A DNA stretch of 32,999 nucleotides from JAEYKI01 sp036679405 (GTDB lineage Bacteria > Bacillota > Clostridia > Christensenellales > Christensenellaceae), in NCBI GenBank assembly GCA_036679405.1, contig JAVBVZ010000018.1:1-32999 (forward strand), written 5' to 3'. The stretch's first letter is position 1. The number at the start of each line of letters is the position of its first letter. Made by a program: the position numbers and the translations under genes. This document shows positions 6,396-14,151 of this stretch, piece by piece. Under the pieces are notes generated by a model. That model was not told where the DNA came from and did no database searches. It saw only the letters and a list, made by a program, of their open reading frames with translations.

Positions 6396-6806
6396 ATGAA
6401 TATAAAACAGGTCTATGAAATACCGGCGGCCCAAGAGTACGTAAGCCTGCGGCTGCGCTCCGGGATGGGAAGCAAAGATTTGCAGCGGAGTAAAACAGCC
6501 CTTCAAAACTCTCTGTTCACCGTTTCTTTGTACGATGAAAAAAAACTGGTCGGCTTTGGGAGAATCGTTGGCGACCGTGGTATCACCTACATTGTGAGCG
6601 ACATCATGGTGGACAAAGAATACCGCCGCAAAGGTTTTGCGGAACGGATCATGAAAGAAATTGACCGCTATTTTGAAGAAAACACACACGAGGACAGCTA
6701 TATTTGCCTGATAGCAAATTCTCCCGCCGATTTGTTATATCATAAGCATCGCTTTGATTATCTGCCCGAAGACAAATGTGGAATGCTGCGGAATCAAGGC
6801 AGCTAA
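6396..6806 (+). CDS. GNAT-family N-acetyltransferase
   Basis: A 136-residue acetyltransferase. It shows the GNAT acetyl-CoA region: IVSDIMVDKEYRRKGFAERIMKEI, with the R/K-x-x-G-x-A pyrophosphate loop (RRKGFA), preceded by the strand LVGFGRIVGDRG. It should transfer an acetyl group from acetyl-CoA to an amine; the substrate is unknown. I start at the ATG at 6396 because AGGAG lies 5 nt upstream, while the ATG at 6372 has no ribosome site. It is monocistronic and ends before a strong hairpin shared with the converging isomerase gene. Confidence 0.85.
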   Translation: MNIKQVYEIPAAQEYVSLRLRSGMGSKDLQRSKTALQNSLFTVSLYDEKKLVGFGRIVGDRGITYIVSDIMVDKEYRRKGFAERIMKEIDRYFEENTHEDSYICLIANSPADLLYHKHRFDYLPEDKCGMLRNQGS

Positions 6807-6867
6807 ATCCGGCCATATTTTCCTGGGTCCGGAAAATCACAAACAAAAAGACTTTGAAATTGTGTAA

Positions 6868-6903
6868 GAAAAACAGGGCCGCTGCAATTTTGCAGCGGCC
6901 CTG
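6868..6903. terminator. Strong terminator hairpin between convergent genes
   Basis: CAGGGCCGCTGCAA (6874-6887) pairs perfectly with TTGCAGCGGCCCTG (6890-6903). On the minus strand the stem is followed by TTTTTCTT, so it mainly ends the isomerase transcript; it can also stop transcription from the GNAT gene. Confidence 0.9.
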
Positions 6904-6950
6904 CCCCTATGTGCAGTCCCCTTCTCTGTATCTTCAGGGGAGGATTACTC

Positions 6951-8369
6951 CTATACGCGTACGCATTTAAACCCCATCGCTTCCGCAAATGTTTCTATCT
7001 CACGCGAAAAATCTCCAATGCCGAGCGAGCTGTGATGAATGGGCCCCTGCTGGCACCATTCGTCAACAAATTGCGGGATCGGTTTAGAAACTTTCAGGCG
7101 CCCATTGGGATTTCCCACCTGAAGAATGTCTCCGTCTATCACTTCACCCACCGTATAAATCAGTTTATACGTGTCGCATTCGTAATCAAACTGGGTTAAG
7201 TTCAATAATGTTACCGGACCTTTTTTCAGATTAAAGTCAACCCCCAGCCCCTTGCCGGTCTTTCCGTGGTGCACTTCCAGATGCTGCAACTTGGGCCGTC
7301 CTTCCGAAACATTAAAGTTTACCGGTCCGTCATGGCTGATCAGAATAAATTCATCCTTGTAATCAATGGTATTGAACTCTAAGAACATACCGCCGGCGCC
7401 CATGAGGTCCATTGCTTTCATGGCCATGGCGGTTTTCACGTCTCCTTCGGTTACGTTGGGATACCCCATGGAAGCCAACCGGGATCCGGCTAACGTCGAC
7501 TGTGCACGCAGTTGTGTGACCAGTTCGGAAACTCCCCACCAGTAGTAGCCGAACCCGCTGATGTCGTACCGTTTGATAATTTTGTCATACACGACCGCGA
7601 TCTTGGCGGATTCATACATATGCTCATCGGTTACCGTTTCATCCACATCGTAAAATTCCCTGAACTGCCGGTACATGTCTCTTATCTCTTCTTCCGTGAC
7701 TTTTCCATACTCCACTTCAAACTCTTCTATTTCGGGCCGCAAGAACATTTTTCCGGTAGCCTTGATCTGGCGGTGGTCATCCGCAGGCATATCCGTCATG
7801 TTGGTATAATGACTGCCGATAACGGCAAAGTTAAGCGACCTGAACGCTGCCGCCGTTGCTGCACCGATAGAATCTTTTTTGATTTCCATCCAAAACCGCT
7901 CATCTTCCAACCATCCTGTTATCACCTTGAACTTGCGTTTGAGCCTAAGAAGCGTACCCGAATATTCGGGTATACAGCAAATACCGCTGTGATGCAAAAA
8001 ATGGGAAGTGCTTGCCGTTTTATAGTCGTAAGTCGCGTCTTCGTGGGTAACCAAAAGGCGCAGCGGGATATTCTCTGCAATCTGCTTCACGCAAGGAACA
8101 ATAATCATCCCCGTCGTATAGCCAAACGGCAGAATAAACAAAATGTCAATTCCCTCCCGCGCAAACGCTTTTCCCGCTTCCTCCGACTTTTCAGGCGTAT
8201 CTACAAATTTTGCTTCCACAACATCGCCAATCTCAGAGAAACGTTTGATGTACTTATCATACATGTTCGAGCCTATTTCCAAAAACTCAGGAAACTGCGG
8301 CCAGTAAGCCGCAAGTCCGGTGTACATCAACCCGATTTTAGGCCTCACTTTAGGTTCCAGTTTTGCCAT
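6951..8369 (-). CDS. L-fucose/L-arabinose isomerase-family protein
   Basis: A protein of about 472 residues of the AraA/FucI superfamily, which interconverts aldoses and ketoses with a bound divalent metal. Visible features are the N-terminal substrate-binding half (PKIGLMYTGLAAYWPQFPEF), and in the C-terminal half MFLEFNTIDYKDEFILISHDGPVN (metal ligand Glu and His of the AraA site) and QQGPIHHSSLGIGDF, the usual final His ligand. Length agrees with AraA (about 500). Two ATGs (8378 and 8369) follow AGGAGG with spacers of 3 and 12 nt; I use the second. It has its own promoter and terminator, so it is regulated apart from the long operon beside it. The sugar is not predictable from sequence alone. 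Confidence 0.85.
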   Translation of the reverse strand: MAKLEPKVRPKIGLMYTGLAAYWPQFPEFLEIGSNMYDKYIKRFSEIGDVVEAKFVDTPEKSEEAGKAFAREGIDILFILPFGYTTGMIIVPCVKQIAENIPLRLLVTHEDATYDYKTASTSHFLHHSGICCIPEYSGTLLRLKRKFKVITGWLEDERFWMEIKKDSIGAATAAAFRSLNFAVIGSHYTNMTDMPADDHRQIKATGKMFLRPEIEEFEVEYGKVTEEEIRDMYRQFREFYDVDETVTDEHMYESAKIAVVYDKIIKRYDISGFGYYWWGVSELVTQLRAQSTLAGSRLASMGYPNVTEGDVKTAMAMKAMDLMGAGGMFLEFNTIDYKDEFILISHDGPVNFNVSEGRPKLQHLEVHHGKTGKGLGVDFNLKKGPVTLLNLTQFDYECDTYKLIYTVGEVIDGDILQVGNPNGRLKVSKPIPQFVDEWCQQGPIHHSSLGIGDFSREIETFAEAMGFKCVRV

Positions 8370-8467
8370 TGGTATCATCAACCTCCTGCTATTTTTATTT
8401 TAAATTTTTTTGTGCAATATATTTATATTATTATGATTAAAGAAGATGAAATGCAATCTTATTTATT

Positions 8468-8496
8468 ATAATAGTTTCGAAAAACATGATTGTCAA
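8468..8496 (-). promoter_or_regulatory. Promoter of the isomerase gene
   Basis: Minus strand: -35 TTGACA (8491-8496), 17-bp spacer, -10 TATTAT (8468-8473). A leader of about 95 nt, very AT-rich, precedes the start codon; I see no clear riboswitch fold in it. Confidence 0.8.
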
Positions 8497-8566
8497 AGGA
8501 ATTTATTCAAAAAATAAAGATAGCGAAATTATATGCCAATATTATTATATTTTAATCTTTTTTCAT

Positions 8567-8594
8567 AATAAAAACGCCTCTCGGCGTTTTTATT
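8567..8594. terminator. Terminator at the end of the long dehydrogenase operon
   Basis: AATAAAAACGCC (8567-8578) pairs with GGCGTTTTTATT (8583-8594) around TCTC. The stop codon of the mutarotase gene lies at the stem's edge. The A/T-rich outer stem supplies T-runs in both directions. Confidence 0.9.
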
Positions 8595-8953
8595 CATTCC
8601 ATATAGAAAACAGACTGCTCACACATTTGCATGACGGGAACTCCGTTTTCCTGCTGCAAAAATCCATCCATATACTTTTGCCAGGCCTGCCCATCGGGGC
8701 TCGCGGTCACCTGCTCCAAAGATTTCCTGTAATCTTCCGCTTCAAAATAAGCAAACAAATCGCATCCGATCAAAAAGATACTGTAATTTTGTATTCCTGC
8801 AGCCTTATGCAACTCCCAGGTGGATTTTAAAAGCTGCCTTTCTTCTTCACTGATCCCTTCCGCGTCTTTGAAGTGCATCAGAAGATGATGCCGCCTCACA
8901 TACTCTTCCTGCTTTCCGGGCAGGCAGCGCATCTTAAAAAAAACTCTTTGCAT
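8594..8953 (-). CDS. L-rhamnose mutarotase (RhaM/YiiL) family protein
   Basis: A 119-residue protein of the dimeric alpha/beta mutarotase family that interconverts sugar anomers. It shows QRVFFKMRCLPGKQEEYVRRH (conserved His at the end), NYSIFLIGCDLFAYFEAEDY, and AWQKYMDGFL, the usual W-x-x-Y-M element. Between the RRH and the second helix there is an insertion of about 17 residues (MHFKDAEGISEEERQLLKS) compared with E. coli RhaM, so the true sugar may differ. I start at the ATG at 8951-8953 (AGGAG, 6-7 nt). It is the last gene of the operon, 10 bp after an SDR gene, which suggests it supplies the right anomer to that dehydrogenase. Confidence 0.8.
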   Translation of the reverse strand: MQRVFFKMRCLPGKQEEYVRRHHLLMHFKDAEGISEEERQLLKSTWELHKAAGIQNYSIFLIGCDLFAYFEAEDYRKSLEQVTASPDGQAWQKYMDGFLQQENGVPVMQMCEQSVFYME

Positions 8954-8963
8954 TTTTCTCTCC

Positions 8964-9758
8964 TCAATCTTCGTGTTTGCTTGTATCCCATTCTGCACAC
9001 CCAAGGTACCCGCCGTCAACGATCAGCGACGTCGCCGTAATCCCGGAAGAATCTTCACAGGAAAAAAACAGGCAGGTTTTTGCTACATCTTCAGGCGTCA
9101 GCGACCGGCCCAGTGGCACACGCCTTAGCCTCTGCCGGTAATGTGCCTGTGGGTCTTTTTCGGTATTCAGGTGCGTATGCAGCATGGGAGTATCCGTAAT
9201 GCCCGGGCATACACAATTGCACCGCACACCATACCGCGCATAATCCAGGCCGATCGACTTGGAAAGATTCAACACCGCTCCTTTTGAAGTTGTGTACACC
9301 GGCGTCGAATCCTGCCCCACAAAACTGGAAATAGACCCCAAATTGACCACATAACTGTTTTCGTGCTCTTTTAAATACGGAAACGCGTATTTAAAAGAAA
9401 GAAAAATCGAACGGACATTTAAGTCCATCACCCAATCCCAATCTTCCACCGTATATTCATGCAGCATTTTTACATCCACTATTCCGGCATTATTGATCAG
9501 AATATCAATCGTACCATACCGCTGTGCCGTCGCTTCAATCGATGCTTTAATCTGCTCTTCACTGGTCACGTCACAAGTGATAAAAAAAGCCTCGCCGCCG
9601 TCCGCGCAAATCTCTTTTGCTTTTTTCTCGCCTTCCTGTGTCGTCCGTCCTATCATGGCAACCTTTGCGCCTTCGCGCGCAAACAGCCGCGCAATGCCTT
9701 CTCCGATCCCTTTGTTCGCACCGCTCACCCAGGCTACTTTTCCATCAAGCTTTCCCAT
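8964..9758 (-). CDS. SDR-family NAD(P)-dependent dehydrogenase
   Basis: A 264-residue classical short-chain dehydrogenase. The cofactor loop is SGANKGIG (12-19), NNAG is at 89-92, and the catalytic set is S144, Y155, K159 (YTTSK). PGITDT follows as the usual P-G turn. The acidic residue after strand 2 is replaced by GRTTQ (37-41), which favours NADP over NAD (inference). Members act on sugars, polyols or acyl chains; here the mutarotase just downstream and the isomerase upstream point to a sugar 1-dehydrogenase or keto-acid reductase. The stop of the upstream gene touches its ATG directly. Confidence 0.85.
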   Translation of the reverse strand: MGKLDGKVAWVSGANKGIGEGIARLFAREGAKVAMIGRTTQEGEKKAKEICADGGEAFFITCDVTSEEQIKASIEATAQRYGTIDILINNAGIVDVKMLHEYTVEDWDWVMDLNVRSIFLSFKYAFPYLKEHENSYVVNLGSISSFVGQDSTPVYTTSKGAVLNLSKSIGLDYARYGVRCNCVCPGITDTPMLHTHLNTEKDPQAHYRQRLRRVPLGRSLTPEDVAKTCLFFSCEDSSGITATSLIVDGGYLGCAEWDTSKHED

Positions 9759-10607
9759 CTATGCGACCTCCGTTTCAGCTTTTTTCATTAAATCTTTCAG
9801 GAGGATGCTTTCCGATACATTGTCCGTGCGGTTGCAACCTTCCCAATCCATCCAGATATATTCTATTCCCACATAACCGGTATACCCCGTCTTTTTCATC
9901 TGCCGGACCACCCGGGCATAGTCGATAACATTTTCGGATAAAACGGTCTGGAGAGCTTCTTTTTTTGCACCCCGGGCATGAAAATGAGAAGCATACGGCA
10001 TTAATATCTCAATCTCCTCATCCGGTATTCCAATTTTGGTAAAATGGGTATAATCCAGTGTGGCCGTCAAACCCTTCATTGTTTCCATTAAAGTCTGCGC
10101 TTTTTTAGGCGTATCAATAATGGACCCTAAATGCGGCTCCACACCAAAAATCAATCCCGCTTCCTGCGCAACCCTGATTCTGAAATCCAATTCTTCCATC
10201 GCACGTCCGTAAGAGGCTTCAAAACTCTCCTCCTGAAAGTGCACGCCCGGCAGGCAAGTGATATGCCCTGATCCCGCAGCCACCGCATACTCCGCCATTT
10301 TTACAAAGTAATCCCTGGCCTCACGGCGCACTTTTTCATCCGGATGATTGATGGCTTTGGGCGCAAATTCCACATCACACTGCAAAAAAACGTCGGCCAC
10401 ACAAAGTCCGGCATCCGCGGCCTTATTTCCCAGCTCTTTTCCATTTTTTCCGGGCTGATGCAGCACGCCTGACGGCTGCAGATGAGAACGGTTTTCAAAC
10501 AGTCCGACATCGATTCCGTCAAACCCAAGCAAGGCGATCAAAGCGATCACCTTATCATGAGGAAGCAGCGGAAAAGTGAAATCGGCACCAGCGTATCGAA
10601 AGCTCAT
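9759..10607 (-). CDS. Xylose isomerase-like TIM-barrel sugar isomerase/epimerase
   Basis: A 282-residue protein of the AP-endonuclease-2/xylose-isomerase-like family. The four metal ligands expected for this fold can be assigned: E157 (GVEPH), D185 (LDYTH), H208 or H210 (SHFHARG) and E249 (GIEYIW). Relatives include hydroxypyruvate isomerase, tagatose epimerase and inosose dehydratase. Given the tartronate-semialdehyde reductase-like gene in the same operon and glycerate kinase in the same putative regulon, a hydroxypyruvate isomerase-like or 3-keto-sugar role is possible (inference). I start at the ATG at 10605-10607 (GAGGGG upstream); the longer TTG frame would overlap the SDR gene before it. 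Confidence 0.8.
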   Translation of the reverse strand: MSFRYAGADFTFPLLPHDKVIALIALLGFDGIDVGLFENRSHLQPSGVLHQPGKNGKELGNKAADAGLCVADVFLQCDVEFAPKAINHPDEKVRREARDYFVKMAEYAVAAGSGHITCLPGVHFQEESFEASYGRAMEELDFRIRVAQEAGLIFGVEPHLGSIIDTPKKAQTLMETMKGLTATLDYTHFTKIGIPDEEIEILMPYASHFHARGAKKEALQTVLSENVIDYARVVRQMKKTGYTGYVGIEYIWMDWEGCNRTDNVSESILLKDLMKKAETEVA

Positions 10608-10626
10608 TTTTCTTTCCCCTCTTTCA

Positions 10627-11373
10627 TTATCCAATATACATCCCGCCGTTTACATCAAGAGAAACGCCGGTAATAAAAGACGCTTCGTCCGCACATAAAA
10701 AGCAGACCGCGTTTGCAATATCGTCTACGCTCCCAAGCCGCCCGAGCGGAATCTTTCCTTCCAGCTCATGGATTTTGTCGTCCGAAAAACTTTTCAGTAT
10801 ATCCGTCCGGGTCGTCCCCGGACAGATAGCATTTACGTTAACGGAAAATCCCGCCAGTCTGGTCGCAAGCCCCTTGGTAAGCCCTATAATCCCCGCTTTT
10901 GTCGCCGAATATGCAAGCCCGTTCGCAAATCCGCCGTTTCGGCCCGCCAGGGAAGACATATTTACGATCTTCCCACCGCCCCGCTCTTTAAAATACGGAA
11001 GCACGGCCTGGCACGCAAAAAACACGGCTTTCAGGTTTACGTCTGAAATACGGTCCCACTCTTCTTCCGTAATCTCTTCCACCGGCGTTGAATGAAGCAA
11101 GCCGGCATTGTTGATCAGAATATCGATCCCGCCAAAGGCATCCGCCGCAAAGGCCGCCATCTCCCGAATCTCAGAAACCTTTCTTAAATCTACACAGAAG
11201 GGTTCCGCCCGGCCACCTTCCTTCACAATCAGCCTGGCCGTTTCCTTAGCTTTTTCAAAGTCAATATCGGCGGCAACCACATTCGCACCCAAAGATGCAA
11301 GCTTATGGCAGCATCCCCTGCCAATCCCTTGGGCGCCACCGGTCACAATGGCCGTACGGCCGGTAAACTCCAT
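10627..11373 (-). CDS. SDR-family NAD(P)-dependent dehydrogenase (FabG-like)
   Basis: A 248-residue short-chain dehydrogenase close to the FabG/gluconate 5-dehydrogenase type. TGGAQGIG is at residues 11-18, an Asp ends strand 2 (VVAADID, 32-38, usual for NAD preference), NNAG is at 88-91, and the catalytic residues are S140/S141, Y155 and K159 (YSATK). PGTTRTD and the final NGGMYIG are typical. It is the first of two SDRs that flank a TIM-barrel isomerase, a layout seen in oxidative sugar-acid routes. Its ATG touches the stop codon of the 53-residue Cys-rich gene. Confidence 0.85.
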   Translation of the reverse strand: MEFTGRTAIVTGGAQGIGRGCCHKLASLGANVVAADIDFEKAKETARLIVKEGGRAEPFCVDLRKVSEIREMAAFAADAFGGIDILINNAGLLHSTPVEEITEEEWDRISDVNLKAVFFACQAVLPYFKERGGGKIVNMSSLAGRNGGFANGLAYSATKAGIIGLTKGLATRLAGFSVNVNAICPGTTRTDILKSFSDDKIHELEGKIPLGRLGSVDDIANAVCFLCADEASFITGVSLDVNGGMYIG

Positions 11374-11535
11374 CTATTTCACCCCTTTATCTTTTAAAAC
11401 AAAAGTTTCGCCCTGACTACATGCGCTGCATTTAAAACCGCAGTACTCTCCGGGGCAGAAGCAGATACCTTTTTCAAAAACAAGCTTCAATCCGCATTCC
11501 GGGCAAATGTCCGTACATTCCGGTTTTTTCTCCAT
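11374..11535 (-). CDS. 53-residue Cys-rich (zinc-ribbon-like) protein
   Basis: A short frame with a good ribosome site (AGAGGA, 6 nt before ATG 11533-11535) fills exactly the gap between the E3 gene (13 bp upstream) and the SDR gene (its TAG touches the SDR's ATG). The product begins MEKKPECTDICPECG and has eight cysteines: C7, C11, C14, C25, C27, C32, C36, C39, in CxxxCxxC and CxC...CxxxCxxC spacing, followed by a charged tail ending KDKGVK. This could bind one or two zinc ions or an Fe-S centre. I do not recognise a named family. The close packing in the operon argues that it is real and works with the dehydrogenase complex or the SDRs. Confidence 0.75.
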   Translation of the reverse strand: MEKKPECTDICPECGLKLVFEKGICFCPGEYCGFKCSACSQGETFVLKDKGVK

Positions 11536-11548
11536 ATTTTTTCCTCTT

Positions 11549-12940
11549 TTAAATATGAATCGGTTCGCCGCATGCGATATGCGCGGCCTCCATAATTGTC
11601 TCGCTGACAGTCGGATGCGGATGAATCACCCAGGCCATTTCTTCCACGGTCATCTCTATACCGAGATATCCGACAATGCCCCATATCATTTCCGTCACAT
11701 GCATGCCCGTCATATGCGCGCCCAGAAGCAATCCGTCCCTTTTGTCGAACACCAGTTTCACCATTCCCGCATCTTCGCCGTAGGAAATCGCTTTTCCGTT
11801 TGCGCTGAAGGGAAAAACAGCTGTCCCCGCATCAATCCCGGCAGCCCGTGCACCGGCTTCGGTTAAACCTGCACTCGCACATTCGGGATGAGCGTATGTG
11901 CATTTCGGGATATTTTCATACACAATTTTTTCTGCTTCCATGCCGCAAATATGCTGCGCCGCGAGGATCCCCTGTGCGCTTGCGGCGTGCGCCAAAGCGC
12001 ATTTTCCGGTAACATCTCCTATTGCATATACGCCGGATATGTTTGTACGCATCATATCGTCTACGGCAACATGTCCCTTTCCATCCAGAACGCATCCCGT
12101 TTTTTCAATGCCAAGCCCTTCCGTATTCGGACGTATACCGGTTGCCGCCAACACTGCGTCTGCTTTAACAACAAAAGTTTTTCCGTCCTTTTCAATCTTT
12201 GCAGCAACTGTTTTTCCGTCGTTTTCCACCCGCAATATTTTTGCTCCCGTATGAATCCCAAACTCTTTTTTCGTAAATTCTTTATGTACAAAAGCAGAGA
12301 TTTCTTCATCTTCGTTCGGCAGCACACGGGGCAGCATTTCAACAATATTCACTTTTGATCCATATGCATGAAAAACCGTCGCAAACTCCATGCCGATTGC
12401 TCCTGCGCCGATGATAAGAATGCTCTTTGGTACCTTTTTTATTTGTAATGCCTTTTTTGAATCCAGCACGTTAGGAAGCGTATAATCCAGGAAGGGCAAC
12501 CGGGCGGGCAACGACCCGGCTGCAATAATCACGTTTCGTGCAGAAATTCGCTTTTTTGAATTTTGAAGCAAAACTTCTTTGGAAGATATAAATGTTGCCT
12601 GCTCTTTAAAAACCGTGATCCTGTTTTTCTTCATCAGATATTCCACGCCCGAAACGAGCCGTGCGCTTACAGCACGGCTTCGTTCCTGCGCATTTGCGTA
12701 ATCGGCCGAAAAATGCTCCACTTTTACGCCAAATGCAGCCGCATCCGCAAAGGTGCGCAAAACTTCCGCATTTCGAAGCAAAGACTTGGTTGGAATACAT
12801 CCCCAGTTCAGACATACGCCCCCCAGATTTTCTTTTTCTGCCAGCGCCACCTTTTTCCCAAGCATAGCCGCTTTGATGGCCGCTACATAACCGCCCGGTC
12901 CTCCGCCGACGACCAGAACGTCAAAACTGTGATCCGACAT
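11549..12940 (-). CDS. lpdA: Dihydrolipoyl dehydrogenase (E3)
   Basis: A 463-residue flavoprotein that reoxidises dihydrolipoamide on E2 with NAD. GGGPGGYVAA (12-21) binds FAD, the redox disulfide is C43/C48 (CLNWGC), the NAD-binding motif is GAGAIGMEFA near residue 178, ATGIRPNTEGL and YAIGDV follow, and the C-terminal active-site pair is H442/E447 (HPTVSE). The length is usual. It follows E2 by 12 bp in an E1alpha-E1beta-E2-E3 series. There is no N-terminal lipoyl domain, unlike some clostridial AcoL proteins. Start: GGAGG 6-7 nt upstream. Confidence 0.95.
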   Translation of the reverse strand: MSDHSFDVLVVGGGPGGYVAAIKAAMLGKKVALAEKENLGGVCLNWGCIPTKSLLRNAEVLRTFADAAAFGVKVEHFSADYANAQERSRAVSARLVSGVEYLMKKNRITVFKEQATFISSKEVLLQNSKKRISARNVIIAAGSLPARLPFLDYTLPNVLDSKKALQIKKVPKSILIIGAGAIGMEFATVFHAYGSKVNIVEMLPRVLPNEDEEISAFVHKEFTKKEFGIHTGAKILRVENDGKTVAAKIEKDGKTFVVKADAVLAATGIRPNTEGLGIEKTGCVLDGKGHVAVDDMMRTNISGVYAIGDVTGKCALAHAASAQGILAAQHICGMEAEKIVYENIPKCTYAHPECASAGLTEAGARAAGIDAGTAVFPFSANGKAISYGEDAGMVKLVFDKRDGLLLGAHMTGMHVTEMIWGIVGYLGIEMTVEEMAWVIHPHPTVSETIMEAAHIACGEPIHI

Positions 12941-12952
12941 AAACGCCTCCTG

Positions 12953-14137
12953 TCAAGCCAGCAATGCGGGCATCTCGATCATTTCCTTCACATCCCGCAA
13001 AAATTTCGCAGCGGGCGCTCCGTCGACAATCCTGTGGTCAAATACCAGCGTTATGGAAAAACGCTGCTCAACCACCGGAAGCCCGTCCGCATCCGGCACA
13101 AACTCCCGCCGTATCGCGCCAACCGAAAGGATGCAGCACTCAGGCGGATTAATAATGGGCGTAAACTGCTCAATTCCGAACATCCCCAGGTTGGTCACCG
13201 TAAAAGTGCCTCCGGAAGATGCCTCCGGCCCAAGCCGGGATGCTTTTGCGTCTTCCGCCATGCGCGCCAGCTCGTCCGACAGCACTGGAATTGTTTTTTG
13301 ATCCGCATTTTTTAAAACGGCTACGTTCAGTCCGGCAGGGGTATCCACCGCAACGCCGACATGAATGCCCCGTTTTAACAGAATATTGTTCCCCTCCAGT
13401 ACGGAGTTGATCATGGGATGTTTTTTCAGCGCACCGGCCGTTATTTTAGCCATCATCGCATCAAAACTCACCCTTAAGCCCTGCCCTGCATATTTTGCTT
13501 TCAATTCCAGCAGGGCCCCGGCATTCACGCTTAGGGTTAAAGAAGCGCACGGTTTTTCCAGGTTGCTTTCCGAAAGACGTGCGGCAATCGTCCGCCGCGT
13601 CGCCGAAAGCGGTACCACTTCCGGGTCCATCTCCTTAAGGTCGTCTCTCTGCGCCGGGAGTACAGATGCAAAAGCCATGACATCCGCTTTTACAACACGC
13701 GCGCCGGGTTTTGCCGCCGGAACGTCCCGTATATCCACTCCCAGTTCCTTAGCAGTTTTCTTTGCAAGGGGAGATACCCTCAGCCGGCGGCCCTGCGTTG
13801 CCGCCATACGAGGCGCCGTCTGCGCAGGCACAGCCAGAGAAGCCGTCTTTTTCTCTTCTTTTTTCTCTGCAGGCAAAGCGGGCTTATTTTCTTCTTCTTC
13901 GGCCCCGTCCAGTTCCAAAATATCGACTCCGCATTCCACTGTATCGCCTTCAGCCGCGAGCAGTTTGCTCACCACGCCGGATTCGGTTGCATAGATTTCC
14001 TGAATGGATTTATCCGTTTCCGCTTCCAACACCGGATCGCCGTCTTTAATCGTGTCCCCTTCTTTTACCAGCCATTTTGTGATCATGGCCTCGGTCATAT
14101 TTACGCCTATCTTAGGCAAAGCCATTTTTTTCGCCAT
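12953..14137 (-). CDS. Dihydrolipoamide acyltransferase (E2) of a 2-oxo acid/acetoin dehydrogenase complex
   Basis: A 394-residue E2. One lipoyl domain covers residues 1-77 with the lipoyl lysine K43 in ETDKS. An Ala/Pro/Lys/Glu linker follows, then a peripheral subunit-binding domain at about 119-155 (RVSPLAKKTAKELGVDI...GARVVKADV), and the catalytic domain to the end with the active-site DHRIVDG (H368, D372). It transfers the acyl group made by E1 to CoA. The single lipoyl domain fits AcoC-type E2s of acetoin complexes and many bacterial 2-oxo acid complexes. Neighbouring E1 and E3 genes complete the complex. I see no lipoate ligase gene in the window. Confidence 0.93.
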   Translation of the reverse strand: MAKKMALPKIGVNMTEAMITKWLVKEGDTIKDGDPVLEAETDKSIQEIYATESGVVSKLLAAEGDTVECGVDILELDGAEEEENKPALPAEKKEEKKTASLAVPAQTAPRMAATQGRRLRVSPLAKKTAKELGVDIRDVPAAKPGARVVKADVMAFASVLPAQRDDLKEMDPEVVPLSATRRTIAARLSESNLEKPCASLTLSVNAGALLELKAKYAGQGLRVSFDAMMAKITAGALKKHPMINSVLEGNNILLKRGIHVGVAVDTPAGLNVAVLKNADQKTIPVLSDELARMAEDAKASRLGPEASSGGTFTVTNLGMFGIEQFTPIINPPECCILSVGAIRREFVPDADGLPVVEQRFSITLVFDHRIVDGAPAAKFLRDVKEMIEMPALLA

Positions 14138-14151
14138 AACTACACCCTCTG

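Noticed and set aside
7512..8471. 319-codon open frame on the plus strand
   Set aside because: Antisense to the isomerase gene and running through its promoter; low-quality composition.
12563..13315. 250-codon open frame on the plus strand
   Set aside because: It lies antisense to the E3 and E2 genes, has no ribosome site, and its composition (Arg, His, Cys, Phe-rich) is that of a reverse-complement shadow.
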